Part shown: one piece after another, positions 10,269-19,318 of the stretch
Numbering within the stretch: position 1 is the stretch's first letter
How the letters are laid out: every line of letters begins with the position of its first letter
From: Pseudomonadota bacterium
GTDB lineage: Bacteria > Pseudomonadota > Gammaproteobacteria > Steroidobacterales > Steroidobacteraceae
Assembly: GCA_021777555.1 (NCBI GenBank)
Contig: JAJYDK010000029.1
Span: forward strand, 1 to 49,016
Direction of reading: 5' to 3'
Length of the DNA stretch: 49,016 nt
Position numbers and translations under genes: made by a program
The notes under the pieces: model-generated
The model's database searches: none
What the model was told of the DNA's origin: nothing
What the model saw: the letters and a program-made list of their open reading frames with translations, nothing else

Positions 10269-10280
10269 GGTGGCGCCTCC

Positions 10281-10296
10281 TGTGAAGTCGGTCACA
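10281..10296. promoter_or_regulatory. TGTGA-N6-TCACA palindrome upstream of the DUF2802 gene
   Basis: The minus-strand sequence TGTGACCGACTTCACA is a perfect 5+5 inverted repeat with the arms of a CRP/Vfr/Clp site. It abuts the AGGAGG of the DUF2802 gene. Its centre (CCGACT) closely resembles the palindromes at 25031-25044 and 32979-32993. It could be a protein-binding site or, in the mRNA, a small hairpin next to the ribosome-binding site. Confidence 0.55.
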
Positions 10297-10438
10297 CGAT
10301 GCGCGGCCACGGCGGTCGACGGCGACGGTTTACCGGCGCGGCGGCATCTCTCGCAGAAGGAGGTGCAGAAACCGTGCCAGGGATCGCGAGGCGGGTGACC
10401 TGCGGGCGGTCGTGCGCCAGGTGCGTGCCGCGAATGGC

Positions 10439-11308
10439 TCAGGCGCCGGCGCCCGGCACCCAGGCGGGATCAAGATGTTTGGGCAGGCGGGTGGAGAGGA
10501 TGAGCACCACCACACGGCGGTTGGACCGGCGGCCGGCGGCGGTGGCGTTGCTGGCGAGCGGCTGCTGAGCGCCGAAGCCGATGACCGCCAGCCGGCCCGG
10601 GGCGACGCCCCGGGAGGAGAGAACGTGCACGACACTGCCGGCGCGCGCCGCCGACAGCTCCCAATTGGAGTAGAACTGCACCGTCCGGATCGGCAGGTTG
10701 TCGGTGAATCCCTCCACGCGGATGGGATTGGGAAATTGCGCGAGCGAGGCCGCGAGGCGCCGGATGACGGCCACGGCATGCCCGGAGAGACGGGCGCTGC
10801 CGCTTGGAAAGAGGATGTCGGAGCGGAACTGCACTTCGATCCGGTCCGGCCGGCGCCGGATCACGACCTGCCGCTCCTTCACGAGCGCCGCCATCGCACG
10901 GTCGACATTGTTCGCCACGCGAGTCAGCGCTTCGTCGGCCGCTTTGACCGCCGCGGCACGGGCCTTCGGCTTCTCGGCCGGAAGGGGATTCGGCGCTGCG
11001 ACCGGCCGGGGTGTCAGGTACGCGCGCGGCTGATTCTTGAGGATCGCCTGCTGCACGATGCTCATGCGGATGTCGGCGCCCGAGCCGCGCCGCTTGTGCC
11101 CCACCTGGATGGGGTTCAGGGTACGCGGCTGACCGCGGAAGGCGGCGTACAGGGAGTTGGACAACACCCGGTACTTGCCGGCATTGACCGAGGAGATCGA
11201 GTACATCACCACGAAGAACGCGAGCAGCAGCGTGAGCAGATCCCCATAGGGAATCGCCCAGCGCTCGTGGTTTATGTGCTCTTCGGGGTGTCGGCGGATT
11301 CTGCGCAT
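10439..11308 (-). CDS. motD: Flagellar stator protein MotD (MotB family)
   Basis: MotB-family stator subunit of 289 aa that anchors the motor to peptidoglycan. The start at 11308 gives MRRIRRHPEEHINHERW, directly followed by the single membrane helix IPYGDLLTLLLAFFVVMYSISSVN. Asp23 is the proton-carrying residue equivalent to E. coli MotB D32. A long Ala/Lys linker leads to an OmpA-type peptidoglycan-binding domain (RSDILFPSGSARL ... VEGFTDNLPIRT ... NRRVVVLIL). It follows motC by 19 bases. The Pro-Tyr-Gly-Asp membrane motif and the placement after cheZ fit MotD rather than a second MotB; no other stator pair is in the window. Confidence 0.93.
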   Translation of the reverse strand: MRRIRRHPEEHINHERWAIPYGDLLTLLLAFFVVMYSISSVNAGKYRVLSNSLYAAFRGQPRTLNPIQVGHKRRGSGADIRMSIVQQAILKNQPRAYLTPRPVAAPNPLPAEKPKARAAAVKAADEALTRVANNVDRAMAALVKERQVVIRRRPDRIEVQFRSDILFPSGSARLSGHAVAVIRRLAASLAQFPNPIRVEGFTDNLPIRTVQFYSNWELSAARAGSVVHVLSSRGVAPGRLAVIGFGAQQPLASNATAAGRRSNRRVVVLILSTRLPKHLDPAWVPGAGA

Positions 11309-11327
11309 GCCGGTCTCCAGCCACGGC

Positions 11328-12068
11328 CTAATGCAGGTAGCCCTGCAGCCGCGTCTCGATCGAGCGGGGGTTCTCGCCCTGCGCAATGCCCATCATTCCG
11401 TCCATGACCAGCTCGCGGAACTGCGTCTGGCGGTGGATGATTCCTTTCAGCTTGGCGGCGACCGGCAGGAAGAACAGGTTGGCGAAGCTGATGCCGTAGA
11501 CCGTGGCGGTGAAGGCGGCGGCGATGCCGTGGCCGAGCTGGGTGGGATTGGCGAGGTTCTGCAGCACGGCCATCAGTCCGAGCACCGCGCCGATGATGCC
11601 GAGCGTGGGCGAATAGGTGCCGGCGCTCTCGAAGACTTTCGCGGCGGTGATGTCCGCATGCTCGCGCATGTTCATGTCGACGGACAGCGCATTATTGATG
11701 TGCTCCGGCTCATGGCCGTCCACCACGAGCTGCAGCGCCTTGCGCGTGAATTCGTCGCTTTCGACCTCGATCATCGGCTCGAGACCGAGGAGGCCGCGTT
11801 TGCGGGCCGTGTTGCTCCATTCGACGATTTTGACGACGAGGCCGCTGCCATCGCGGGACGGCGGCCGAAGCACCCAGGGGAACAGGCCGAGCGCGCGCCG
11901 CATCACCGGTAGAGGAGTCTGGACGCAGATTGCGGCGATGGTGCCCCCGCCGACCACCACGAGCGCCTCGAGGGAGATCAGCGCCATGATCCCGGCGCCT
12001 CGCAATACTGCGCCGACCAGCACGGCGTTGACGGCGAGCACCAGTCCGATGATGCTCAGAATGTCCAT
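11328..12068 (-). CDS. motC: Flagellar stator protein MotC (MotA family)
   Basis: MotA-family proton-channel subunit of 246 aa. Two N-terminal membrane helices (MDILSIIGLVLAVNAVLVGAVL and IMALISLEALVVVGGGTIAAI) precede a cytoplasmic loop with charged residues (SNTARKRGLLGLEPMIE), then two further helices (YSPTLGIIGAVLGLMAVL and TATVYGISFANLFFLPVAAKLK). The PTLGIIGAVLGL and GISFANLFFLP stretches are strongly conserved in MotA/MotC/PomA. It lies 9 bases after cheZ and is probably co-transcribed and assembled with MotD. The length is typical of MotC (about 246 aa). Confidence 0.94.
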   Translation of the reverse strand: MDILSIIGLVLAVNAVLVGAVLRGAGIMALISLEALVVVGGGTIAAICVQTPLPVMRRALGLFPWVLRPPSRDGSGLVVKIVEWSNTARKRGLLGLEPMIEVESDEFTRKALQLVVDGHEPEHINNALSVDMNMREHADITAAKVFESAGTYSPTLGIIGAVLGLMAVLQNLANPTQLGHGIAAAFTATVYGISFANLFFLPVAAKLKGIIHRQTQFRELVMDGMMGIAQGENPRSIETRLQGYLH

Positions 12069-12077
12069 CGACGCCCC

Positions 12078-12839
12078 TTACATGCCGAGACCGGAGAGCA
12101 ACGCATCGACGTCGGTCTGGGCGGAGGCGACCTCGCCCTTGGTGACGCCGGGGACTACGGGCCCCTGGCCGACGCTCGGATTCTCCCCGAGGGTGGCGTG
12201 CTCGACCATGTCTCCCGAGAGCCGGGTGAGGTTCCCGAGTGCGAGCTCGAGCTCCTCGACCAGCTTGATGACGCTGCGGATGATCTGTCCGGTGAGGTCC
12301 TGATAGCCCTGAGCGAGCAGCACTTCGGCGAGATTGCGGCGGATCTGCTCGGAATCGGTGCGTGCGGCGGGCAGGAACACTTCAAAGGCGCGCACCAGCG
12401 GCAGGAATGCCTCGATCGAGCGCACGATGCCTTCGAAGCCGGTGACCGGCACTCGCGCGCGAAAGGAGGAGAAGGCATCGAGGAGCGCCGTTGCCTCGCG
12501 CGCGGTGCGCTCGGCCAGGGGACCCGACTGCTCGACCAGATCGAGCGTGCGATGGGCGGCCTCGTCGGTCATGTTGATGACATGGGTGAGCCGCGTGCGC
12601 GCGTTCGGGATTTCGTGCTCGGCGAGGTCCGCCAGGCGCGATTCGATGCTGAACCGATCGAGCGCCTTCTGCAGATCGCCGGTGAGCTTGCGGATCTCGG
12701 CGAGCATCTTCGGCTCGCGAAGGTGCACGATGTGATCGACCGCCTCGAAGAAGGCGGACTCGTCGCCACGCTCCAGCGCTTCTCCCAGGATATCGACGTA
12801 GGCGCCGTACTCGCTCTTGAGGACTGAGAAGTTCGACAT
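12078..12839 (-). CDS. cheZ: Protein phosphatase CheZ
   Basis: CheZ dephosphorylates CheY-P. The 253-aa product is largely helical and carries the catalytic segment LAQGYQDLTGQIIRSVIKLVEELE, with the conserved glutamine in the QDLTGQ motif, and a C-terminal CheY-binding tail (TDVDALLSGLGM). A GTG three bases before the ATG is an equally possible start. It lies 7 bases downstream of cheY. CheZ is typical of gamma- and betaproteobacteria with fliA-cheY-cheZ order. Confidence 0.95.
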   Translation of the reverse strand: MSNFSVLKSEYGAYVDILGEALERGDESAFFEAVDHIVHLREPKMLAEIRKLTGDLQKALDRFSIESRLADLAEHEIPNARTRLTHVINMTDEAAHRTLDLVEQSGPLAERTAREATALLDAFSSFRARVPVTGFEGIVRSIEAFLPLVRAFEVFLPAARTDSEQIRRNLAEVLLAQGYQDLTGQIIRSVIKLVEELELALGNLTRLSGDMVEHATLGENPSVGQGPVVPGVTKGEVASAQTDVDALLSGLGM

Positions 12840-12846
12840 CACGGCC

Positions 12847-13230
12847 TCACTTTCCGGCGCCGAGGATTTTGTCGAGTTTTTCCTTGAGCGTCTCGGCCGT
12901 GAAGGGCTTGATGACGTAACCGTTGACGCCCGCCTGGGCGGCCTCGACGATCTGCTCGCGCTTGGCTTCCGCGGTCAGCATCAGCACCGGCATCTTGGCG
13001 AGCTTTGCATCGGCCCTCACCGCCTTGAGCAGATCGAGCCCGGCCATGCCGGGCATGTTCCAGTCGGTGATGAGGAAGTCGAAGTCCCCGGCCTGAAGCA
13101 TGGGCAGCGCCGTCTTGCCGTCGTCGGCCTCGGTGACGTTCGAGTAGCCGAGATCGTGCAACAGGTTCTTGATGATGCGGCGCATGGTCGAAAAATCATC
13201 GACTACCAGAAATTTCAGATCTTTGCTCAC
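12847..13230 (-). CDS. cheY: Chemotaxis response regulator CheY
   Basis: Single-domain receiver of 127 aa that binds FliM when phosphorylated. Visible motifs are [12 protein letters not shown] (acidic pair), [10 protein letters not shown] (phosphorylated Asp), MLTAEAKRE and VIKPF (conserved Lys). The start is a GTG ([12 protein letters not shown]), chosen for the GAGGCAGG just upstream and because this N-terminus matches the family; the longer reading from 13344 is not conserved. It lies 123 bases after fliA, in a gap with a GC-rich hairpin, and upstream of cheZ. Confidence 0.96.
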   Translation of the reverse strand: MSKDLKFLVVDDFSTMRRIIKNLLHDLGYSNVTEADDGKTALPMLQAGDFDFLITDWNMPGMAGLDLLKAVRADAKLAKMPVLMLTAEAKREQIVEAAQAGVNGYVIKPFTAETLKEKLDKILGAGK

Positions 13231-13290
13231 TGCCTGCCTCGTATATTCTGTGGCGCCCGATCCGCACGTCCCGCCCAGCCCGGCGCGACG

Positions 13291-13311
13291 GCGGGCGAAG
13301 AGCGCGCCCGC
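13291..13311 (-). other. GC-rich hairpin in the fliA-cheY gap
   Basis: GCGGGCG and CGCCCGC form a perfect 7-bp stem around a 7-base loop in the 123-base space between fliA and cheY. There is no T-tract after it on the minus strand, so it is not a standard terminator; it may attenuate or stabilise the transcript. No clear promoter was seen in this gap. Confidence 0.35.
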
Positions 13312-13353
13312 TGCCCACCACTCCTCAGCCGCGGTGGCGTGCACATCATGTGC

Positions 13354-14097
13354 CTACGCTTCGTCCTTCGCCGTGCCGCGGGTCTCACCGCGCCACTCCG
13401 CCAGTCGCGCCTTGAGTCGCACGAGCGCCTGTCCATGCAGCTGGCATGCGCGCGACTCCGTCACCTTCAGCACCGCGCCGATCTCCTTCAGATTCAATCC
13501 TTCGCTGTAATAGAGCGACATCACCAGCTTCTCCCGCTCCGGCAGACCCTCGATGGCCCGAGCCAGAGCCCGCCGGAACTCCTCGTCGGCGGTCTCGAGG
13601 AACGGGTCCGCCTCTCCCTCGAGAGTCGCCGCCGCATCGTCGAGTGCCGCCAGGCGGCAGCTCGCCGCGTCCTGCACGATGGTGTGGTACTCCTCGATCG
13701 GCACACCCATTTGTTTCGCGATTTCCGTGTCGCGCGCATCCCGTCCGGTACGCCGCTCGATCTCCTGGACCACTGCGGCCACCGCGCGCGCCTTGCGATG
13801 CACCGAGCGCGGCGCCCAATCCAGCTTGCGCAGCGCGTCGATCATCGCCCCGCGGATGCGGATGCCGGCGTAGGTCTCGAAGCTCGCGCCCCGGTCCGTC
13901 GCGTAGTTCGATGCCGCCTCGAGCAGCCCGAGCATCCCGGCCTGCATCAGATCGTCGATTTCCACCGACGGCGGCAGGCGGCCCGCCAGGTGGTATGCGA
14001 TGCGCTTGACCAGCTCCGCATGGCGCGTGACGAGCTCGGTCGCGTTGCTCACCTCGTACGGGGCGCGCGGCACGCCGTAGGCACTGGCTGCGCTCAC
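13354..14097 (-). CDS. fliA: RNA polymerase sigma factor FliA (sigma-28)
   Basis: Flagellar sigma factor of 247 aa. Region 2 (LVTRHAELVKRIAYHLAGRLPPSVEIDDLMQAGMLGLLEA ... FETYAGIRIRGAMIDALRKLDW), region 3 and region 4 (LPEREKLVMSLYYSEGLNLKEIGAVLKVTESRACQLHGQAL) are all intact. The ATG overlaps the fleN stop as ATGA. The FliA promoter at 9796-9822 is a likely direct target within this locus. Activity would normally be held back by the anti-sigma factor FlgM, which is not in the window. Confidence 0.97.
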   Translation of the reverse strand: MSAASAYGVPRAPYEVSNATELVTRHAELVKRIAYHLAGRLPPSVEIDDLMQAGMLGLLEAASNYATDRGASFETYAGIRIRGAMIDALRKLDWAPRSVHRKARAVAAVVQEIERRTGRDARDTEIAKQMGVPIEEYHTIVQDAASCRLAALDDAAATLEGEADPFLETADEEFRRALARAIEGLPEREKLVMSLYYSEGLNLKEIGAVLKVTESRACQLHGQALVRLKARLAEWRGETRGTAKDEA

Positions 14098-14972
14098 GGC
14101 ACCACCGCCAATCGCGCGGGGTTGCGCCGCACCAGCCGTTCCACGAAGAACTCAATGTTCCCCCGCGGACCGGGCGGTACTGGCCATGTATCGGCGGTCT
14201 GGGCCAGTTTCTTGAATGCCAGGGCGGAGGGGCTCCCGGGATAGAGGTCACAGACCGGGCGCTGCTCGCGCACCGAACGCTGCAGGCACTCGTCCTCGGG
14301 AATCTCACCCGCGAATTCGAGAACCACGTCGAGAAATCGGGTCGTGACCCGCTCGAAGCGCTGAAAGAGCTCGCGTCCCGCGCCGGATCCACGCACCCGG
14401 TTGGTGAGAATGCGGAAGCGCTTGACTCCGTGGTTGCGGCTGAGCACCTTGATCAGGGCATAGCCGTCGGTGAGGGAGGCCGGCTCGTCGCAGATCACCA
14501 CCAGGACGTGCTGAGCGGCCTGGGAGAACTGCTGCACGCCCTGGGCGATGCCGGCGGCGGTGTCCACGATGAGCACCTCGAGCTGCGCGGCGAGGGAGCT
14601 GAACGCGCGCACCAGGCCCAGGTGTTCCACGGCGCCCATGCTCGCGAGATCGGCGGCGCCGGAGGCGGCGGGGACCACGTGAAAGCCCTGTGGGGCCTTG
14701 ATCAGCACCTCATCGATCGTGCGCTCGCCGGAGATGACGTGGGCGAGCGTGTAGCGCGGCGAGAGGCCGAGAAACACATCCGCATTGGCCAGGCCCAGGT
14801 CCCCATCGAGCAGCACCACGCGTTTGCGCGCCGCGAGCGCCGTGGCGAGGTTGACGGAGACGCTCGTCTTGCCGACCCCACCCTTGCCGCCGGTGACGGC
14901 GATCACCTGCACCGGCTGCGCCAGGGACTCGAGTCTGGAGTTGTTGATCAGATTGAGGTCAGGTGTTGGCAT
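14094..14972 (-). CDS. fleN: Flagellar number regulator FleN (FlhG), MinD-like ATPase
   Basis: ParA/MinD-type ATPase of 292 aa that limits flagellar number, in pseudomonads by restraining FleQ. The deviant Walker A KGGVGKT (residues 30-36), the switch LLDGDLGLANADVFLG and LIVDTAAGIAQGV are clear. It overlaps flhF by 14 bases and fliA by 4, and flhF-fleN-fliA is the classic polar-flagellum order. The N-terminal segment before the P-loop (LESLAQPVQVIAVTGG) retains the general FleN form. Confidence 0.96.
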   Translation of the reverse strand: MPTPDLNLINNSRLESLAQPVQVIAVTGGKGGVGKTSVSVNLATALAARKRVVLLDGDLGLANADVFLGLSPRYTLAHVISGERTIDEVLIKAPQGFHVVPAASGAADLASMGAVEHLGLVRAFSSLAAQLEVLIVDTAAGIAQGVQQFSQAAQHVLVVICDEPASLTDGYALIKVLSRNHGVKRFRILTNRVRGSGAGRELFQRFERVTTRFLDVVLEFAGEIPEDECLQRSVREQRPVCDLYPGSPSALAFKKLAQTADTWPVPPGPRGNIEFFVERLVRRNPARLAVVP

Positions 14973-16092
14973 GAGACAGTCTTCCGAATCGTCGTCGCAG
15001 GAGATCTTCGTCTGCGGCCGCGCCGCTCGCCTTGGCGAGCCGCACGGCCAGGGTGATGAGATCGAGGGCGCGCGCCGGCGCGAGGTCCTCGGGCACCCGC
15101 TGGCCCTCGCTCAGGTAGGACACGGGGAGCCGGGCACGGATGAGCGCGGAGATCGCCCCGCCGAGGCTCGCGGCCTCATCCAGCTTGGTCAGCAGACACG
15201 AGGCGGGTTTGAGCGGCGAGAAGCGCCTGACGGTTTCCTCGATCGCCCCGGCCTGGGTGCTGGCGGCGAGCACCAGCGCCGATTCGATCTGCGGGCCGCA
15301 CTCGGCCAACACCGAGAGGCGCGCGGTGAGTTGCGCATCGCGCACGCTGGTGCCCGGAGTGTCGATGAGAACCAGGCGCTGACGGCCAAGGCGCGCGAGC
15401 AGCTCCGGTAGAGCCTCGAAGCGCTCCGGCGCATGCACGGGAACACCGAGCAGCTGACCGAGGGCGAGCATCTGATCCTGAGCGCCGATGCGCGCGGTGT
15501 CGGAGGCGATCAGCGCGAGCTCATTCGGTCCGTGGCGCAGGATCCAGTGGACGGCGAGCTTGGCGAGCATGGTGGTCTTGCCGACGCCGGTGGCGCCGAC
15601 GAAGGCGATGCGGCCGCCGCTCTCGAGCCAGCGATCGCCGGTCACGTTGAGGTATTGCGACAGTCCGGCGATGGCGAGGCGCCGGCCCTGCGCGAGGTCC
15701 GCCTCCGGGGGGAGCTGCCCGATCAGGTGGTCGGCGAGATCCCGCTCGATGCCGATCTCGGTGAGTTCGCGAAGCAGCTCCGCCTGCACCGGATGGCGGC
15801 GGCTACGCTCGTTCCAGGCGAGCTGCGCCAACTGGGTCTCGAGCATGCGTCGCAGGGTCTTCAGCTCGCTGCCCATGTCCTGCCCCGCCGGATCGAAGGA
15901 GATCGGGGGCGGGGCGGTCGGGGAGGCCGCGGCCGCCTCGATCCGCGCGGCATCGAAGTCGACGGCGGCGGTGATCTCCACTCCCTGCGCGCTGCGTCGG
16001 GAGGAGAGGATCACGGCCTCTTCACCGAGTTGCTCGCGCACCGCGCGCAGCGCCTGGCGCATGTCCGGGGCCGTGTGTCGTACGATCTTCAT
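14959..16092 (-). CDS. flhF: Flagellar placement GTPase FlhF
   Basis: SRP-type GTPase of 377 aa that directs flagella to the pole. A basic N-terminal domain (MKIVRHTAPDMRQALRAVREQLGEEAVILSSR) and a linker lead to the NG domain: P-loop GATGVGKT (166-173), DTARIGAQDQ, LIDTPG (about 242-247), and TKLDEAASLGGAIS. The G3 motif reads DTPG; most FlhF and SRP GTPases have DTAG, so this is an unusual substitution. The gene is 3 bases after flhA and overlaps fleN. Confidence 0.95.
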   Translation of the reverse strand: MKIVRHTAPDMRQALRAVREQLGEEAVILSSRRSAQGVEITAAVDFDAARIEAAAASPTAPPPISFDPAGQDMGSELKTLRRMLETQLAQLAWNERSRRHPVQAELLRELTEIGIERDLADHLIGQLPPEADLAQGRRLAIAGLSQYLNVTGDRWLESGGRIAFVGATGVGKTTMLAKLAVHWILRHGPNELALIASDTARIGAQDQMLALGQLLGVPVHAPERFEALPELLARLGRQRLVLIDTPGTSVRDAQLTARLSVLAECGPQIESALVLAASTQAGAIEETVRRFSPLKPASCLLTKLDEAASLGGAISALIRARLPVSYLSEGQRVPEDLAPARALDLITLAVRLAKASGAAADEDLLRRRFGRLSHANT

Positions 16093-16095
16093 GGA

Positions 16096-18186
16096 TTACC
16101 TGCCGACCGCGGTAACGACGCGGACCTTGCGGTTGTCGGGTATCTCGTTCCAGGCGAGAACCTGCAGATGCGGCAGGCCGGCCCGCAGGAACTTCGCCAT
16201 GGAGGGGCGCAGCGTCGGCGGCACCAGCAGCACCGCCTGCCCGCCGACGGATTCTTGACGCTGTGCGGCGTCGGCCACCCGTTGCTGCAGCCGCTCGGCG
16301 AGGCCCGGCTCGAGACCGGCGCCCGTGGCGCTCGCGGTGAGCGAGCCCTGCAGCAGCCGCTCGAGATCCGGCTCGAAGGTAATGACCGGCAATTCGCCGG
16401 AAACGCCGGCAATGTCCTGCACGATCTGCCTGCCGAGGGCGATGCGCACCTGTGAGAGCAGCGCCACCGGGTCCGGCGACCGGGGCGCGTGTTCGGCGAG
16501 AGTTTCCATGATGGTCCGCATGCTGCGTATGGGGATACGTTCCGCCAGCAACCCTTGCAATACGCGTACCAGCGCGGACAGCGGCAGAACCTTCGGCACC
16601 AGATCCTCCACCAGCTTCGGTGCGGCCTTCGCCAGGGCGTTGAGCAGCTGCTGCACCTCGTCGTGACCGAGAATCTCACTGGCGTGCGACTGCAGCAGGA
16701 AGGAGAGATGGGTGGCCATCACGGTGCTCGGGTCGACGACCGTGTAGCCGAGCGCCTGAGCATGGTCGCGGCTCGCCGGCTCGATCCACACCGCCTCCAT
16801 GCCGAAGGCGGGATCGCGCGCGGCGATGCCCTGTACGGGGCCGAAGACACGCCCGGAGTTGATCGCGAGCTCCCGGTCCGGATAGACGGTGCTTTCCCCG
16901 ACCGGCACGCCGTTCAGATTGATGCGATAGACATTCGGGGCGAGATCGAGGTTGTCACGGATGTGCACGGCGGGCAGCAGGAACCCGAGCTCCTGCGAGA
17001 GCTTGCGGCGCACGCCGCGCACGCGCCCGAGCAGATCCGCACCCTGTCCCTTGCTGTCGACCAGCGGTACGAGCCGGTATCCGACCTCGAGGCCCACGGG
17101 GTCGACCGGACGCACATCCTCCCATGTGAGGTCCCGCGATTCGGGCGCGACGGGCGCGGGCTTCGGGGGCGGCGGAGCGGCCTTGGCCGCGGCGCGCCGC
17201 TTGTGCACCACGTAGGCCACGAGGCCGCAGAGCGCCGCCATGAGCAGGAAGGGCACATTCGGCATGCCCGGGATCAGCCCCATCACGCCGAGCAGTCCGC
17301 CCGCGACCGCGATCGTCTTGGGATTGCCGAACAGCTGCTGGCTGAGCTCCCCGCCCATGTCCTGCGGGCGCGACATGCGCGTTACGATGATGGCCACTGA
17401 GGTGGACAGCAGCAGCGCCGGGATCTGCGCCACCAGGCCGTCACCGATGGTGAGCAGCGTGTAGGTGTGCAGGGCGTCGCTGATCGCCATGCCATGCCCC
17501 ACGGTGCCGATCGCCAGTCCGCCGATGATGTTGATGAGCAGGATCAGGATGCCGGCGACGGCGTCGCCGCGGACGAACTTGCTCGCACCGTCCATGGCTC
17601 CGTAGAAGTCGGCTTCTGCCCGGATCTCCGAGCGGCGCACCCGGGCCTCCTCCTGTGTGATGAGGCCGGCGCCGAGGTCGGCGTCGATGGCCATCTGCTT
17701 GCCGGGCATGGCATCCAAGGTGAACCGGGCGCTGACTTCGGACACGCGCCCGGCGCCTTTGGTGATCACCACGAAATTGATGATGGTGAGGATGATGAAC
17801 ACCACCACGCCAACGGCGAAGTTGCCGCCAACTACGAACTGTCCGAAGGACTCGATGACGCGACCCGCCGCGCCGGATCCCGCATAACCATTCAGGAGGA
17901 TCACGCGCGCCGATGCGACGTTGAGTGCGAGCCGCAGCAGGGTCGCCAGCAGCAGCGCCGTCGGGAACACGCCGAACTCGATCGGGCGCGCGACGTAGAA
18001 CACGCCCATCACGACGATGATCGACAGCGCGATGTTGAAGGTGAACAGCACATCGAGCGCCATCGGCGGTAACGGCAGGATCACCATGGCGAGCACGCCA
18101 AGCACGCCCGCCGGCACTCCGATGCCGATACGCAGCAGATCCCGGAAGGAAGGAACCGATGGAGAAGTTGCGGTCGCTGTGGCCAT
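16096..18186 (-). CDS. flhA: Flagellar export gate protein FlhA
   Basis: Largest integral protein of the flagellar type III export gate; 696 aa, the usual length. About eight membrane helices in the first 320 residues include the conserved FHIPEP-type region (NFVVITKGAGRVSEVSARFTLDAMPGKQMAIDADLGAGLITQEEARVRR). The second half is the soluble domain that docks chaperone-substrate complexes and forms a ring. The linker between the halves is Pro/Ala-rich (AAAKAAPPPPKPAPVAPE). It lies 3 bases after flhB and 3 before flhF. Confidence 0.97.
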   Translation of the reverse strand: MATATATSPSVPSFRDLLRIGIGVPAGVLGVLAMVILPLPPMALDVLFTFNIALSIIVVMGVFYVARPIEFGVFPTALLLATLLRLALNVASARVILLNGYAGSGAAGRVIESFGQFVVGGNFAVGVVVFIILTIINFVVITKGAGRVSEVSARFTLDAMPGKQMAIDADLGAGLITQEEARVRRSEIRAEADFYGAMDGASKFVRGDAVAGILILLINIIGGLAIGTVGHGMAISDALHTYTLLTIGDGLVAQIPALLLSTSVAIIVTRMSRPQDMGGELSQQLFGNPKTIAVAGGLLGVMGLIPGMPNVPFLLMAALCGLVAYVVHKRRAAAKAAPPPPKPAPVAPESRDLTWEDVRPVDPVGLEVGYRLVPLVDSKGQGADLLGRVRGVRRKLSQELGFLLPAVHIRDNLDLAPNVYRINLNGVPVGESTVYPDRELAINSGRVFGPVQGIAARDPAFGMEAVWIEPASRDHAQALGYTVVDPSTVMATHLSFLLQSHASEILGHDEVQQLLNALAKAAPKLVEDLVPKVLPLSALVRVLQGLLAERIPIRSMRTIMETLAEHAPRSPDPVALLSQVRIALGRQIVQDIAGVSGELPVITFEPDLERLLQGSLTASATGAGLEPGLAERLQQRVADAAQRQESVGGQAVLLVPPTLRPSMAKFLRAGLPHLQVLAWNEIPDNRKVRVVTAVGR

Positions 18187-18189
18187 GGA

Positions 18190-19314
18190 TCAGTGCCGGG
18201 TTGTCTCGATCGAGGGGTCGATCACGGGCGGCTCGGGGGGCTGGTCGCCGCAGGCGCGTGCCGCCTTGAGCCGATAGATGTAAGTGAGAATCTGCGCGAC
18301 GGCGACATAGAGCTGACCGGGGATCTCGCCGCCTATCTCGACGTTGTGGTAGAGCGCGCGCGCCAGTGGCGGCGCCTCGAAGATCGGCACGGCGTGCTCG
18401 GTGGCGATCTCGCGGATACGCGCCGCGATGAGATCGGCACCCTTGGCGACCACACGCGGCGCGCGCATGCGGGACTCGTCGTAGCGCAGCGCGACCGCGA
18501 AGTGCGTCGGGTTGGTGACGATGACATCAGCCTTCGGCACCTCGTGCATCATGCGCCGCCGGAGCAGCTCGCGCTGGACGCGGCGCACCCGCATCTTGTT
18601 CTCCGGTGACCCGTCGCTCTCCTTCATTTCCTCGCGGATCTCCTCGCGCGTCATGCGCAGCTGCTTGTTGTGCTGGAACAGCTGCCAGGGCACATCAATC
18701 GCGGCGATCAGGCCGAGCGTGCCCGCCATGATGAGCAGGGCATCGGAGGCGAGGGCGACCGCCTGGGCGAGGGCGACGGCGAGCGGCTCGCTGCCCAGGG
18801 CGAGAAACCGCGGCGCCTCATCACGCAGCACCAGATAGGCTGCCGTGCCCACCACCGCGACTTTCGCGAGAGCTTTGCCGAGCTCGACGAGCGCGCGGAC
18901 CGAGAACACCCGGCCGAACCCCGAGACCGGGTCGAGTCGGCTGAAATCGGGCGCCAGCGCCTCGAAGCTGAGGTTCCAGCCGCCGAGGGCGAGCGGCGCG
19001 GCGAGCGCCGCGACCATCGTGAGACCGAATACCGGGGCGCACGCGATGAGGGCGTGCAGGAGTTCCGCGGCGGCGGTGGTGATCGCGAGCCGCGGATCCA
19101 ATGTCGGGTCGTAATCCAGGCTGAGCGCCGAGCGCATCACACCGGCGAGCGCCGAGCCGATACCGCCGCCGAATACGCGCAGCGCCCCGCCGGCCACCAG
19201 CAGCACGGTGGCCGTGCTCAGATCGACGGAGCGGGGAACCTGCCCCTTCTTGCGCGCCTCTTCCAGGCGCTTGGGAGTCGGGTGTTCTGTCCGTTCCTGT
19301 TCGTTCTCGGCCAT
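18190..19314 (-). CDS. flhB: Flagellar export switch protein FlhB
   Basis: Export-gate protein of 374 aa that switches substrate specificity from rod/hook to filament. The N-terminus EQERTEHPTPKRLEEARKKGQVPRSVDLS is characteristic; four membrane helices follow, then a cytoplasmic domain with the autocleavage site NPTH at residues 268-271. The C-terminus extends past the family core with a short charged tail. It lies 4 bases after fliR. FliK, its hook-length partner, is encoded at 31765-32940. Confidence 0.97.
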   Translation of the reverse strand: MAENEQERTEHPTPKRLEEARKKGQVPRSVDLSTATVLLVAGGALRVFGGGIGSALAGVMRSALSLDYDPTLDPRLAITTAAAELLHALIACAPVFGLTMVAALAAPLALGGWNLSFEALAPDFSRLDPVSGFGRVFSVRALVELGKALAKVAVVGTAAYLVLRDEAPRFLALGSEPLAVALAQAVALASDALLIMAGTLGLIAAIDVPWQLFQHNKQLRMTREEIREEMKESDGSPENKMRVRRVQRELLRRRMMHEVPKADVIVTNPTHFAVALRYDESRMRAPRVVAKGADLIAARIREIATEHAVPIFEAPPLARALYHNVEIGGEIPGQLYVAVAQILTYIYRLKAARACGDQPPEPPVIDPSIETTRH

Positions 19315-19318
19315 GCGC

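Noticed and set aside
10308..10332. TAAA-N15-GCCGTGGC as a FliA promoter for the DUF2802 gene (minus strand)
   Set aside because: Spacing is right but only the first four bases of the -10 box match.
10412..11407. Plus-strand open reading of 331 codons opposite motD
   Set aside because: The minus-strand reading has a stator Asp and an OmpA domain; the plus-strand reading has neither motifs nor a ribosome-binding site.
18266..18274. GCCGATAG on the plus strand inside flhB, as a FliA promoter
   Set aside because: No TAAA/TCAA box at 15 bases upstream, and it reads against the gene.
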